A stretch of DNA of 64,000 bases from Magnetococcales bacterium (lineage in GTDB: Bacteria; Pseudomonadota; Magnetococcia; Magnetococcales; UBA8363), in NCBI GenBank assembly GCA_015660855.1, contig JACSDG010000007.1:1-64000 (forward strand), in the 5' to 3' direction. Shown here piece by piece: positions 32,108-42,685 of the stretch. Position 1 is the stretch's first letter, and every line of letters starts with the position of its first letter. A model generated the notes under the pieces. The model worked only from the letters and a program-made list of their open reading frames with translations, searched no databases and was not told where the DNA came from. The position numbers and the translations under genes were made by a program.

Positions 32108-33694
32108 CTACAATCCCCGCGCCCGGTTCAGCAAGGGTTCTGGCGATAGCTCCAAATCTTGAATGACCTCTCCCGATTCACCGAAAAAGGGCAAGGTTTT
32201 GTCACCCACCCGCAACTGCACGCCACTGGCATTGCCAAGGATGGCGTAAAAAGTTTCGCCATCGGGTATGTGGAACACATGTTCCGGTTGCATGACCATG
32301 TCTTTCAGAACGATGCCGTCCTTGTCCTGGATTTGGATCCAGACCAATTCTTTAGCCACGAGGGCGATGGAGCGGGCGTTGGGGGTCAGATTGTTTTCGC
32401 TGTAAACGGGCACTGGCTGGGCATCGATGATCTGCTCGCGTGCCTTGGTTTTGGCGTTACCCGAGGCAACGGGTGCCGTTGGTTGTTGGGTGGGGGGGGA
32501 GACGGCGTCAGAAACTTCGGTTGTCGCGGGTTGCGACGGGACCGAACCGGCACGGATGCGTGGGCTGACCTGTGGTAGTTCCGGCGGGGGCATGAACGTC
32601 TCTGATGTACCGGAAACCGTCGCAGGATCCAGGGAGGCAGAGGCCGGGCTGTTCGGGTCGGCGGCTAGGATCGGAGAGGGTGTGGCTGGCACAACGGCAG
32701 GCAGATCGGTCGTATTCTCCGGAGTGTGGGTGGCTTGCAAGGCGGCGTTGTCAAAATCCCCTGGGGTATCCTCCTCTTCGGCTGTGCCGGTGGAATTGGT
32801 GTCGTTGCTGGCGGTGGCCTCGGGTTCGGGGGCGGGTTCGGGCGTCGTGGATATGCGATTGGAGGTACGGCCCCAGAAGGAAAAAATCGACCCGGAATCC
32901 CCCTGCTGTGGTTGTGTGGGTTCGGCAACAGTGGTGGCTGCTGGTTTGGAAACAGGGGCTGGAGTACTGGTTTCGCTGGCTGTGGGGGGACTGCTGCTGG
33001 CAGGGGCCGGCGTTTCGGGTGCGGTCTCCAATGTTGTGGCCGTCTCGGAAAAATCTTCCCCTTCCGTCGCTGTCGATGTCACCCGCAATGGTGGGGCCGA
33101 GGGTATCGCTGGGATGTTTCTGGTGGGGGCATAGTAGCGATCATAGGCCATGAAACAACCAACCAGGGCACCGATGCCAAGGATGATCAGACCAAGACCG
33201 GGACGATGATTGGCCTTGGTGGGGGCGGGAAATCTTTCCATCTGCAACCCTTGGCGTTTTTGGTCCAACGTTTCCAAAAACGATTCGATGGGGTCGGTAT
33301 CGGCAATGTTTAAGTGCCGGGCGTACAAACGCATGAATCCTGCGACGAAGGTGATCCCGGGCAACCTTTCGATGGCTCCTGCTTCCAGGGCTTGGAGATG
33401 GATGTCGCGTATATGGGTCGCTTCTGCCAGTTCGGCGATGGTTCTACCCTGGGCTTTGCGCGCTTCGGCCAACAGTCCCCCCACCTTTTCGGCGGTGGAC
33501 TTGGGCGGTGGCGGCGTGCTCTCGGTTGTCACTTTGATCGGGGCAACCGGTGCTGGCGGGATCTCCGGCGGCAGAAATGGGGCAGGGGGCGGTGGGGGGG
33601 GAGGGTCGGGTCTGCGGGTTACAGCCGCGACCGGTTTGTTGGACCGGATGCCGCCACCTCTGTTGACCAAGTTGAGTCGGGGTTTTTTTATCAT
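32108..33694 (-). CDS. rodZ: RodZ-like cytoskeletal protein (HTH, TM, Pro/Thr-rich linker, DUF4115)
   Basis: [54 protein letters not shown]-term domain. Confidence 0.85.
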   Translation of the reverse strand: MIKKPRLNLVNRGGGIRSNKPVAAVTRRPDPPPPPPPAPFLPPEIPPAPVAPIKVTTESTPPPPKSTAEKVGGLLAEARKAQGRTIAELAEATHIRDIHLQALEAGAIERLPGITFVAGFMRLYARHLNIADTDPIESFLETLDQKRQGLQMERFPAPTKANHRPGLGLIILGIGALVGCFMAYDRYYAPTRNIPAIPSAPPLRVTSTATEGEDFSETATTLETAPETPAPASSSPPTASETSTPAPVSKPAATTVAEPTQPQQGDSGSIFSFWGRTSNRISTTPEPAPEPEATASNDTNSTGTAEEEDTPGDFDNAALQATHTPENTTDLPAVVPATPSPILAADPNSPASASLDPATVSGTSETFMPPPELPQVSPRIRAGSVPSQPATTEVSDAVSPPTQQPTAPVASGNAKTKAREQIIDAQPVPVYSENNLTPNARSIALVAKELVWIQIQDKDGIVLKDMVMQPEHVFHIPDGETFYAILGNASGVQLRVGDKTLPFFGESGEVIQDLELSPEPLLNRARGL

Positions 33695-34461
33695 GGTTGC
33701 TCAATTTCCAAAAGGCGTCCGCGGGCACGCTGGGCCGCAGGATGGTCAGAATGTGATTGAATCATCCGTCTGAAAACAATTTTTGCTTGGTCTTTGCGAC
33801 CGTTGTTGGCCAAGTTGTTCCCCAACTGTTCCAAGATTTCAATGTTGTCGGGTTCCAACGCGGCTATTTGTTCCAGATGCAGACGTTCTTGATCGGGCTG
33901 GCTGGATTGATGATAATGCGCCGCCAATGCCAGATGGGATGGCACATGTGAAGGGTCGATCCGGATGGCTTGTTGCAGTGCCGAGACCACTTTCTGCGGC
34001 TGGTTTTTTTTTCGGTAGACGATGGCCAGATTGTTCCAGGCACTGGCTCGATCATTGAAGCTTGGGACGACACTGACTTTGGTAAGGGTGGCCTCGGCAT
34101 TTTCCAGATCCCCTTCCTGGAGATAGGCTACCCCCAGATTGTGTAAAATGCCGGGATCATCGCTTTTGAGGGCATAGGCTTTCTTGAGGCTTTCCAGGGC
34201 CGCCTGAGATTGTCCCAGTCGGGAATAGGCCAAGCCGAGGTTGGAGAGCACTTCGGGATCGTCGGGATGAATCTGCTGGGCTTCGCGTAACGACGGCAGG
34301 GCTTGCTGCGGTTTGTTGCGTTCCATGTAGGCCTGGCCCTTGGTCAGGAGGGCCTGGAAATGGGTCTCCTGATCCGAATCGATACTCGCGCATCCCCCGG
34401 CGAGGGATCCCCCCAGCAACGCGGCGATGAGCGGCACGGATAGGTGTTTTTGACGCTTCAT
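33691..34461 (-). CDS. TPR lipoprotein, PilF/PilW-like
   Basis: Lipobox-like SLAGGCASID, repeated TPR units (PEVLSNLGLAYSRLGQSQAALESLKKAYAL). Confidence 0.8.
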   Translation of the reverse strand: MKRQKHLSVPLIAALLGGSLAGGCASIDSDQETHFQALLTKGQAYMERNKPQQALPSLREAQQIHPDDPEVLSNLGLAYSRLGQSQAALESLKKAYALKSDDPGILHNLGVAYLQEGDLENAEATLTKVSVVPSFNDRASAWNNLAIVYRKKNQPQKVVSALQQAIRIDPSHVPSHLALAAHYHQSSQPDQERLHLEQIAALEPDNIEILEQLGNNLANNGRKDQAKIVFRRMIQSHSDHPAAQRARGRLLEIEQP

Positions 34462-36107
34462 GATACCTTGAATCCGTTGGTAATGGGGTAGCGACGGTCT
34501 TTGCCGAAGGCTCTGCGGGTTACCCGGACTCCCGGAGGCGATTGTCGCCTTTTGTACTCGTTGCGATCAACCATGGTGATGACCTTGAGGGCGGTCTGGC
34601 GGTCGATGCCTCGTTCCACGATGGCGTCGAGTCCCTTCTCCTGCTCCACGTAAAGTTCCAAAATTTGATCGAGGACGGGGTAGGGGGGGAGGGAATCGGT
34701 ATCTTTCTGGTTGAATTTTAATTCCGCCGTAGGTGGTTTTTCCAGGATGCGCACGGGGATGGGGGGGATAAGTCCCTGGCTTTCGGCCCAGCGGTTGCGG
34801 CTTTTGGCGAGTCGATAGACCGTTTCCTTGAGGAGATCCTTGAGTACTGAGAACCCCCCCGCCATATCTCCGTAAAGTGTGGCGTATCCCACGCTTACCT
34901 CGCTTTTGTTGCCGGTGGTGACCAGGAGCGACCCTTTTTTGTTGGACAGGGCCATGAGTAGGGTGGCGCGAATGCGTGGTTGAATATTTTCCTCGGTGAC
35001 ATCAGCGGGCAATCCTGCAAACAAAGGGGCCAGTTGGGTACGAAAACCTTCAAACAGGGGTGTGATGGCCACGGTGTTCAAGGCAACTCCCATGCGCTTC
35101 GCCCCTTCGGCGGCATCCTCCAGGCTGTCCTGTGAGGTATAGGGGGAGGGCATCATCAAGGCTTCCACCCGGTCGCTTCCGAGGGCATCGGCGCAGATGA
35201 CCAAAGTCAGAGCGGAATCGATACCGCCGGAAAGGCCGAGAACCACCCCTTTGAAACGGTTTTTTCGTACATAGTCGCGCATTCCCAGGCACAGGGCGGT
35301 ATAGATTTCCTGTTCCTGTTCCGGGAGTGCCGCGATGGGGCCTTGCAGGAAATGCACCAGTCCGCCTGGTTGCCGTTGCAATCGCACCAGGGACAGGCTT
35401 TCGGTCAGGAGGGGTTCGCGTTGGGCGATGTGGCCATCGGCGTTGATGGCAAACGAACCGCCATCGAAAACCAATTCATCCTGACCACCGACAAGGTTGA
35501 TGTAGAGCATGGGCAGTCCGCATTCGGTGACCCGTTCACGCGCCATGGCTTCGCGTTCGGGTTGTTTGCCCACATGATAGGGGGAGGCGTTGAGGTGGAG
35601 AATGAAGGCGGCCCCGGCGCGTGCCAGTTTGGGCAGGGGACCACCGGGATGCCAGATGTCTTCGCAGATGGTGATGCCGAAGGGGAAGCCTTTGTAGGCA
35701 AAAATGCGCGTTTTTTTGGAGGGGACGAAATAGCGTCGCTCATCGAAGACCCCATAATTGGGCAATCTGCGTTTGCCGGAGAAACCGGCTTCGGTGCCAT
35801 TCTGGACGAATACTCCGGCATTGATGAGTCCGGAGGCGTCACGGCGCACCGAGCCGTATACCGCATCGATGCCGATCTGGCCCAGGCTGCGGTGGAAGGT
35901 TGACTCCGCCTGGGCCAGCTTTTCCAGGAAAAGGGGCTTGTGCAGCAGGTCTTCCGGGGGATACCCGGTGAGCGCAAGTTCTGGAAAGACAACCAGGGCG
36001 GCACCCAATTGCCGGGCCTGGCGGGCCGCGTTGGTCATGTGTTCCAGATTGTCATCGAGGGCACCGACGTGGGTGTCGATCTGGGCTATGGCCAGTAAAA
36101 GTTCCAT
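34458..36107 (-). CDS. nadE: Glutamine-dependent NAD+ synthetase
   Basis: N-terminal nitrilase domain and C-terminal synthetase (VLGLSGGIDSALTLVI, LLVTTGNKSEVSVGYATLYGDMAGGFSVLKD). Confidence 0.97.
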   Translation of the reverse strand: MELLLAIAQIDTHVGALDDNLEHMTNAARQARQLGAALVVFPELALTGYPPEDLLHKPLFLEKLAQAESTFHRSLGQIGIDAVYGSVRRDASGLINAGVFVQNGTEAGFSGKRRLPNYGVFDERRYFVPSKKTRIFAYKGFPFGITICEDIWHPGGPLPKLARAGAAFILHLNASPYHVGKQPEREAMARERVTECGLPMLYINLVGGQDELVFDGGSFAINADGHIAQREPLLTESLSLVRLQRQPGGLVHFLQGPIAALPEQEQEIYTALCLGMRDYVRKNRFKGVVLGLSGGIDSALTLVICADALGSDRVEALMMPSPYTSQDSLEDAAEGAKRMGVALNTVAITPLFEGFRTQLAPLFAGLPADVTEENIQPRIRATLLMALSNKKGSLLVTTGNKSEVSVGYATLYGDMAGGFSVLKDLLKETVYRLAKSRNRWAESQGLIPPIPVRILEKPPTAELKFNQKDTDSLPPYPVLDQILELYVEQEKGLDAIVERGIDRQTALKVITMVDRNEYKRRQSPPGVRVTRRAFGKDRRYPITNGFKVS

Positions 36108-36346
36108 GAGGGTTTTCCAAATTTTTCAGTAGTAGCATCCGAACTGCCACATTCTACGGCAAACCCCGACAATTTCAATGCATTGCAGCAGGATGACCGT
36201 GGGTAATGGTTGGCGGGAGGGATTTTCATGTTCTTCGTCAAACCGTTGTCAGTGAGGCGTTGGTTTTTTGGATGCGGGAGGTTTACTGATGGGCGGGGGC
36301 GGGGTATCGTTGTCCGTTTTTTTTCGATCTGACAGGATGAAAGACA

Positions 36347-37435
36347 ATGGATCCGATCCGCTTTGTGCGTGCCGGTGTGGCGGCGATGACGGGCTATGCG
36401 CCTGGGGAACAGCCGACACCTATGCGGCACCTGATCAAGTTGAACACCAATGAAAATCCCCAGGAGCCGCCACCACGGGTGAAAAAGGCCCTGGAGGAGG
36501 GGATGGCTAAGATCGACCTGCGGCGTTATCCCGATCCCAGTGCCAGTCGTGTGCGTGAGGTGGCCTGTCGGGTGTACGGTCATGGGCTGACCCCGGGGCA
36601 GGTGGTGGTGGGCAATGGTTCGGACGATTTGCTGACCATGATCATGCGTACCTTCGTTGAACCGGGCGAATGTGTGGCGGCACCGGGTCCGACGTACACC
36701 CTTTATGAGGTTCTTGCCCATTTGCAGGGGGGGCGTTATCTGGAGGTGCCGTGGAAAGGGGATGGGGGTTTGCCTGTGGCCGAATTGGCCGATTTGCCGG
36801 CCAAGGTGGTGTTCGTTGTCCGTCCCAATGCCCCGACGGGGCATGTGGTTGCCCTTGGAGATGTGGCACGCCTGTGTCGCGAATTCAAGGGGATGGTGGT
36901 GTTGGATGAGGCTTATGTGGATTTTGCCGACGCGCATGGATTGGGTCTCCTCCAGGAATACCCCAATCTTGTGATTATCCGTACTTTTTCCAAATCCATG
37001 GCCATGGCGGCCCTGCGCATAGGTTTGGGATTCATGGATTCCCGCCTGGCATTGGAATTTCACAAGGTACGGGATTCCTATAACATCAACGCATTTTCTC
37101 AACTTGCGGCCCGTGTTGCCCTGGAGCACCATGCCGATTACCAGCCCATCTGGTCGGAGATCCGTATTCAGCGTCAGCGATTGACCCAGGCTTTGCGTCA
37201 GCGCGGTTTTGCCGTACCCGACAGTCAGGCCAATTTTATTCTGGCCCAGGTGCCGGTTCGGGGTCCTGATGCGGCCTGGTGGCTGACGCAGTTGCAGGAT
37301 CGGGACATCCATGTGCGATATTTTCCCAAGGATCCGCGTCTGTCTGACAAGTTGCGCATTACCATCGGCAGGGGTGTGGAAATGGACCGGTTTTTGGCGG
37401 TAGTGGACGAAATTCTTAGTGGCTCCATGGGTTGA
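36347..37435 (+). CDS. hisC: Histidinol-phosphate aminotransferase
   Basis: IKLNTNENPQEPP, VVVGNGSDDLLTMIMRTF, IIRTFSKSMAMAALRIGLGF. Confidence 0.94.
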   Translation: MDPIRFVRAGVAAMTGYAPGEQPTPMRHLIKLNTNENPQEPPPRVKKALEEGMAKIDLRRYPDPSASRVREVACRVYGHGLTPGQVVVGNGSDDLLTMIMRTFVEPGECVAAPGPTYTLYEVLAHLQGGRYLEVPWKGDGGLPVAELADLPAKVVFVVRPNAPTGHVVALGDVARLCREFKGMVVLDEAYVDFADAHGLGLLQEYPNLVIIRTFSKSMAMAALRIGLGFMDSRLALEFHKVRDSYNINAFSQLAARVALEHHADYQPIWSEIRIQRQRLTQALRQRGFAVPDSQANFILAQVPVRGPDAAWWLTQLQDRDIHVRYFPKDPRLSDKLRITIGRGVEMDRFLAVVDEILSGSMG

Positions 37436-37819
37436 AAACCGGTAGGGGGATGGGATGAGACTTTCCCCGATACATCGGGTCCATCAAGGTTTCGTACTGT
37501 ATTTTTTCCATCTGCTATAACACTGAAATAATGGATAGTTTTTCCCTTTTTGTGGAAAACATTCATGGGAATGCGTTTAATGCCTTGTCATGGGGGGGGA
37601 ATTTGTTTATACACTCACGGGGTCTGGGCAGAAAGATGGCAACTACTGAATATTCTTGTGGAAGCCCTTTTTGTGGTTCCGGACGGCGGTGCGGGTGGGT
37701 TTTTGGCTTGACCCGTTCACCGAACGTGCGGACAGCCGCTTTGGTGCGGAGTGCAGGCCGGTATCGACCGAAGCAAAAAACAAATTCCTCGGGAAAACTA
37801 TTGTAAGGAGAGAAGAATT

Positions 37820-39604
37820 ATGAGTCCGAGCAAGAACAGCAAGCTGAATGCCTGGGTGGAAGAAGTTCGCGCCATGGTTCAGCCCGACAAGGTTGAATGG
37901 TGTGACGGATCCAAGGCCGAATATGACCGCATGATGCAAATTTTGTTGGACGCCGGCTTGGCCACCAAACTCAAGAAACGGCCCAACAGCTTTTTATTTC
38001 GTTCCGATCCGTCCGATGTGGCCCGTGTGGAAGATCGTACCTACATTTCCACCCGCAACAAGCGCGATGCCGGTCCTACCAACAACTGGACCAGCCCGGA
38101 TGAACTCAAGGCGACCATGCGTGGCCTGTACAATGGTTGCATGAAGGGTCGCACCATGTACGTGATCCCCTTCTCCATGGGTCCTATCGGTTCGGATATC
38201 GCCAAGATTGGCGTTCAGTTGACCGACAGTGCTTATGTGGTTGTCAACATGCACATCATGACCCGGGTCGGGTCCAAGGTGATGGATGTTCTTGGAGCCA
38301 ATGGCGATTTCATTCCCTGTCTGCACTCCGTGGGCAAGCCTTTGCAGGCGGGTCAAGCGGACAACGGTGTGTGGCCCTGTGCCCCCATCGAAAAGAAATA
38401 CATTGCCCATTTCCCCGAAGAAAATTTGATCTGGTCCTATGGTTCGGGCTACGGCGGCAACGCATTGCTGGGCAAAAAGTGTCTGGCCCTGCGCATTGCT
38501 TCCGCCATGGGTCGCAAGGAAGGTTGGATGGCCGAGCACATGCTCATCCTGCGCCTCACCAATCCCGAAGGGCGCAGATTCCACATTGCTGCCGCTTTCC
38601 CCAGTGCGTGTGGAAAAACCAATCTGGCCATGCTGCAACCGCCTTTGAAGGGTTGGAAGGCCGAGTGTTTGGGTGACGATATTGCCTGGATGAAAATCAA
38701 GGCGGACGGTCGTCTCTATGCCATCAATCCCGAAGCGGGATTTTTCGGTGTGGCCCCGGGGACCAGCTACAAATCCAACCCCATGGCCATGGATTCCATC
38801 AAGGAAAACGCCATTTTCACCAACTGCGTCCTGACCGATGACGGCGATGTGTGGTGGGAAGACATGGACAAGCCCTGCGATCACGGTATTGATTGGAAGG
38901 GTCGCGATTGGAAGCCGGGCAAGGAAGTTGGTGCTCACGGCAATGCCCGTTTCACCGCCCCTGCCAAGCAGTGCCCGGTGATCTGCTCCGATTGGGAAAA
39001 TCCCGAAGGCGTTCCCATCGACATTTTTGTGTTCGGTGGTCGTCGTACCCGGGTCATGCCGTTGGTGCACCAGGCCACCAGCTGGGACCACGGTGTTTTC
39101 ATGGGAGCCACTGCCGCTTCCGAGCCTACGGCGGCCGCTCTCGACGCATCTTCCGCGTTGCGTCGCGATCCCATGGCCATGCTGCCTTTCTGCGGCTACA
39201 ACGTCGGCGATTATTGGCAACATTGGTTTGAAATGGGTGATCGTTTGGGTAGCAAAGCCCCTGCGATTTTCTATGTCAACTGGTTCCGCAAGAGCGACGC
39301 CGGCAAGTTTCTGTGGCCCGGTTATGGCGACAATGCTCGCGTTCTCAAATGGATGTGTCAGCGGGTTGAGGGCAAGGTTGGTGCCCGTGAAACTCCGTTG
39401 GGATTTATGCCCAATGCCGAGGATCTCGACCTTACCGGTCTTTCCATCTCCAAGGAGAATCTGGACGAAGTCCTCAAGGTGGACGCTGCCGCTTTCAAGG
39501 CGGAGTTTGGCGACCTCGACGGTTGGATGGCCAAGGTCGGCGAGTTCTTGCCTGAGCGCATGAAGAAGCAGGTGACCGAGTACAAAAAGCGTTTCGGCGG
39601 CTGA
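37820..39604 (+). CDS. pckG: Phosphoenolpyruvate carboxykinase (GTP)
   Basis: FPSACGKTNLAML kinase motif, YVIPFSMGPIGSDIAKIGVQLTDSAYVV, VFGGRRTRVMPLVHQATSW. Confidence 0.96.
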   Translation: MSPSKNSKLNAWVEEVRAMVQPDKVEWCDGSKAEYDRMMQILLDAGLATKLKKRPNSFLFRSDPSDVARVEDRTYISTRNKRDAGPTNNWTSPDELKATMRGLYNGCMKGRTMYVIPFSMGPIGSDIAKIGVQLTDSAYVVVNMHIMTRVGSKVMDVLGANGDFIPCLHSVGKPLQAGQADNGVWPCAPIEKKYIAHFPEENLIWSYGSGYGGNALLGKKCLALRIASAMGRKEGWMAEHMLILRLTNPEGRRFHIAAAFPSACGKTNLAMLQPPLKGWKAECLGDDIAWMKIKADGRLYAINPEAGFFGVAPGTSYKSNPMAMDSIKENAIFTNCVLTDDGDVWWEDMDKPCDHGIDWKGRDWKPGKEVGAHGNARFTAPAKQCPVICSDWENPEGVPIDIFVFGGRRTRVMPLVHQATSWDHGVFMGATAASEPTAAALDASSALRRDPMAMLPFCGYNVGDYWQHWFEMGDRLGSKAPAIFYVNWFRKSDAGKFLWPGYGDNARVLKWMCQRVEGKVGARETPLGFMPNAEDLDLTGLSISKENLDEVLKVDAAAFKAEFGDLDGWMAKVGEFLPERMKKQVTEYKKRFGG

Positions 39605-39679
39605 GATTGTTGAAGGAATACCCTGCCTCCACCGGTTGTGTGGGGGCAGGGCGTAAGATGGCAGCACTCTTTTAAGCTC

Positions 39680-39810
39680 ATCCGGGGGGTACGCCCCCCG
39701 GATCCTTTTCGATTGGGGGGCGTTTGAGTGTGCGTGTGGGGGGTGGATGAGTCTGGATTATGTCGATTTTCTTTAATTTTTGATTTTTGCCCGAAGGGCG
39801 TCATGTTCTT
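39680..39810 (+). repeat. dispersed repeat, partial copy 6, abutting the ndk ribosome-binding region
   Basis: ccggggggtacgccccccgg hairpin and tttttgcccgaagggcgtcatgttc shared with copies 1 and 5. Confidence 0.65.
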
Positions 39811-39832
39811 TAATCACGGTTAGGAGGAAAAG

Positions 39833-40264
39833 ATGGCCGTTGAGCGTACCCTGTCCATGATCAAACCCGATGGTGTGGCCAAGAATGTCATCGGTGAAAT
39901 TTATGCCCGTTTTGAAAAGGCGGGTCTGCGTATTGTCGCCGCCAAAATGTTGCATTTGACTCGTGAGCGGGCGGGCGAGTTTTATGAGGTGCACCGGGGC
40001 AAGAAGTTTTTTGATGAGTTGGTGGCCTACATGAGTTCCGGTCCCATCATGGTGCAGGTTCTTGAAGGGGAGGATGCCATCAGGAAAAATCGTGATTGTA
40101 TGGGTGCTACCGATCCCAAGAAGGCGGCTCCGGGGACCATTCGTGCCGATTTTGCTGCGGACATCAGTGAAAATGCCGTTCACGGTTCCGATGCTCCGGA
40201 GACGGCGGCGGTGGAAATTGCTTTCTTTTTCTCGGCCTTGGAACGTTGGCCGCGGACGCGCTGA
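39833..40264 (+). CDS. ndk: Nucleoside diphosphate kinase
   Basis: [59 protein letters not shown]. Confidence 0.98.
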   Translation: MAVERTLSMIKPDGVAKNVIGEIYARFEKAGLRIVAAKMLHLTRERAGEFYEVHRGKKFFDELVAYMSSGPIMVQVLEGEDAIRKNRDCMGATDPKKAAPGTIRADFAADISENAVHGSDAPETAAVEIAFFFSALERWPRTR

Positions 40265-40280
40265 GTGCTTAAAAAAAACT

Positions 40281-40340
40281 GTTGCGGGGGTTGGGGGGCG
40301 AATCCCCCAAAGTTTTGGTTTTTGCCCGCAGGGCGAGATA
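40281..40340 (+). repeat. dispersed repeat, partial copy 7
   Basis: gttgcgggggttggggggcgaatcccccaaagttttggtttttgcccgcagggc. Confidence 0.7.
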
Positions 40341-40365
40341 TTTTTGAAACGATGGTTGATGTGAC

Positions 40366-40409
40366 AAAAAAATCCCGGAGGTGGGGCAGCCCCTTCCGGG
40401 ATTTTTTTT
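40366..40409. terminator. Rho-independent terminator downstream of ndk
   Basis: aaaaaaatcccgga ggtggggcagcccct tccgggattttttt: perfect stem plus A/T tracts. Confidence 0.85.
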
Positions 40410-40442
40410 GGTTTTTTTTAGGGACGGGGCGGGAGTTTTCTT

Positions 40443-40646
40443 ATGAAACCTTATACTCAGGCGGCGTGGAATCCTTTGGAACAGTTGGAAGGCGAAGTTT
40501 ACGCTGAGGGGGATACTTGGAGAAAATTGGTTCAAACGGAGGGAAGGTATGTCCTCTTGATGCAAAAGGGTGCCTGGTGTGGGGTTCGTCACGATATTTT
40601 TTTATTGGAGACCCCTGCGGAGTGGGAAAACTGGCGAAGTCTGTAA
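40443..40646 (+). CDS. Small hypothetical protein (67 aa)
   Basis: MKPYTQAAWNPLEQLEGEVYAEGDTWRKLVQTEGRYVLLMQKGAWCGVRHDIFLLETPAEWENWRSL; plausible composition, no family recognised. Confidence 0.5.
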   Translation: MKPYTQAAWNPLEQLEGEVYAEGDTWRKLVQTEGRYVLLMQKGAWCGVRHDIFLLETPAEWENWRSL

Positions 40647-40934
40647 TTTTGCTTTACGACTGTCCAAGTTGGGCCAGGATAATCGCTCTAGCCCGACTTT
40701 CGCGATTCGCTTCTATGGAAAATAAATTTGGCCGGTTTCCGACAAAAAAACCGTGATAGATCATCGCCGGAATTTTTCGAGAATGGCATTTTCCCTTTGT
40801 GGTGCCGACTTACCTATTTGACCTGAATTGGATTTCTCGGAAAAATAGGGGCATGTTTCTGCGATCAAAAATCCGGCTCAAAGATGGCAAAGCCCATCGT
40901 TATTGGAGCATCGTTCAAATTCCCGAAATTCCCA

Positions 40935-40950
40935 TGTCCCCGGAATTCCC
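40935..40950 (-). repeat. left member of an inverted 16-bp pair bracketing the accessory island
   Basis: tgtccccggaattccc, reverse complement of gggaattccggggaca at 43034-43049. Confidence 0.7.
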
Positions 40951-40959
40951 CGCAATCGC

Positions 40960-41457
40960 CTACGCACCATTGAGTACGAACGATGCTGCACACTCGCGCA
41001 ACAGATCGAATGTGTTCATGTAAGCCAAGTTGAATTCTTGGCAGACATTGGGAATCAGCACTCGTTTTTTTGACTGTGCACTGGGCATTTCGTGGGTCAC
41101 AATGGTTGCCTGTAAACTGATTGCTTTGGCAATCAACCATGAGTCGGCATTTCCAGCAAAGGTTGCCTTGGCAGGGTCTGAATACGGGTGTTGTTGTATG
41201 GATGCTATAACTTCGCTGAATGCCTGCTGTGTAGCGGTGTCGCTGACATCAAGAAACAATCCGTTATGTTGGCGATCCTTGACCCATTTCGCCAGTTCAT
41301 CATCAAGTTTGACCAGCTCATTGTATACCATGACAATGCTGGTTGCCTTCCTTTGCTGTACTATATGGTCCATCCAGTCCCAAAAACCTGGGCAAATATC
41401 AAAGGCATAGTATCGATTCTTTGCTTCGATGAAGACATTAGAGTCCAGCAAATACAT
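40960..41457 (-). CDS. DUF4411-family PIN-like protein (putative toxin)
   Basis: MYLLDSNVFIEAKNRYYAFDICPGFWDWMD, DSWLIAKAISLQATIVTHE; overlaps the HTH-ImmA/IrrE gene. Confidence 0.82.
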   Translation of the reverse strand: MYLLDSNVFIEAKNRYYAFDICPGFWDWMDHIVQQRKATSIVMVYNELVKLDDELAKWVKDRQHNGLFLDVSDTATQQAFSEVIASIQQHPYSDPAKATFAGNADSWLIAKAISLQATIVTHEMPSAQSKKRVLIPNVCQEFNLAYMNTFDLLRECAASFVLNGA

Positions 41458-42625
41458 CCTGCCCTCCTCCCTGTTGCCGATAAAAAAGCTTTTGTACGGT
41501 CGAAGGGCTGATGTGCAGGAGACCGCCTGCATCACGCAGAAGCAACTTGCCGTTCATGGCACTGTACAGGACTGCCTGGGTAAAATTACGTCCATTTTTG
41601 ATCGGATAGGAGGCGTAGGGGTTGCCACCTTTTTTGCTGTCTCCCTGCTTGTCCCAACGCTTCTGCTCCTGCTGGAAAAAGGACAAATATTTTTCAGTAC
41701 TGATTTTCCCCAAGTCCCTGGCACGACGGGCAATGACAACGTCACTGACTTTGAAGCTCTTGGACAGAACCCGCACATTCTCCTCCAGGCTTACATCAGC
41801 TTGCCACGCATCCAGAAACTGAATTTGTGGAGTTAATACCTCTGCGGCCACTGCATTGCACACCCGTTCAACCCTGGCCTGTGGTCCGGGAGTCTCTTCA
41901 TCCAGGCGAATATTGGAGACACCGCTCTCTCCCAACCAGAGATGCGCCAGTTCGTGGGCCAGAGTAAAAATCTGGGCTGCCTTGGCATCCTTGCCGTTGA
42001 TGAAAATCAGTGGGACAATCAGATCACAGATGGCAAACCCTCTGACTTCATACAGATCCAAAGACCGATGGGTATTGCTGCCCACATAACCGGCACGCAT
42101 GATCCAAATACCAACCTCTTCGCAACGGTCGCACAGAAGCCGTAAATAATCTTCCCAGTTGGATTGGTTGGCCCGAAGGCTCTCCAGTTGCAAGGTATCA
42201 CTGATGTCCCCGGCAATTTTCCGAATGTTGTCAGCGATGCGAAATTTACCGACGAAAGGCAACCGTTCTGCTCCCTGTTCCAACAGGTAATCCCGGTACC
42301 AGTCGTGTTGGAAGCGTACATTGCGGATCAGGTCGAGAAATACGGCACTGAGTTCTTCGGTGGGCAGTCCGCCACCATGGATACGCAGGTCGGGGATCGG
42401 CAATTCTTCTTTGGGGGGATTAGACAGGAAGAGGTAGCCAAAGGGAACGTGTGTGTACCGAGCAATTTTTTCAGCCTGCTTGAAGGTGGGGGCATCGTCA
42501 CCCTGTTCCCAACTGAGCAACCGCTTAACCGTCGTTTTCAGTTTTTTGGCAAGCCCTTCCACAGACAAGGAAGCCCGTTCTCTTGCCCAGCGTAACATCT
42601 GTGGTTTTATTAACGCCTTGGCCAT
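41438..42625 (-). CDS. XRE-type HTH plus ImmA/IrrE metallopeptidase domain (putative antitoxin)
   Basis: N-term HTH (LSVEGLAKKLKTTVKRLLSWEQGDDAPTFKQAEKIAR), HELAHLWLGESG zinc-peptidase motif. Confidence 0.88.
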   Translation of the reverse strand: MAKALIKPQMLRWARERASLSVEGLAKKLKTTVKRLLSWEQGDDAPTFKQAEKIARYTHVPFGYLFLSNPPKEELPIPDLRIHGGGLPTEELSAVFLDLIRNVRFQHDWYRDYLLEQGAERLPFVGKFRIADNIRKIAGDISDTLQLESLRANQSNWEDYLRLLCDRCEEVGIWIMRAGYVGSNTHRSLDLYEVRGFAICDLIVPLIFINGKDAKAAQIFTLAHELAHLWLGESGVSNIRLDEETPGPQARVERVCNAVAAEVLTPQIQFLDAWQADVSLEENVRVLSKSFKVSDVVIARRARDLGKISTEKYLSFFQQEQKRWDKQGDSKKGGNPYASYPIKNGRNFTQAVLYSAMNGKLLLRDAGGLLHISPSTVQKLFYRQQGGGQDVFAGL

Positions 42626-42685
42626 GGAAGAATCTCTCGATCGCTCGGTTTCAACCGAATTTTGTCAAAAGGCACTAGCATGCTA

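Noticed and set aside
36086-37312. 408-aa minus-strand ORF opposite hisC
   Set aside because: Antisense shadow ORF; hisC motifs on the plus strand are unambiguous.
37994-39667. 557-aa minus-strand ORF opposite pckG
   Set aside because: Antisense shadow of a strongly conserved GTP-PEPCK; His/Gly-rich translation without domain features.
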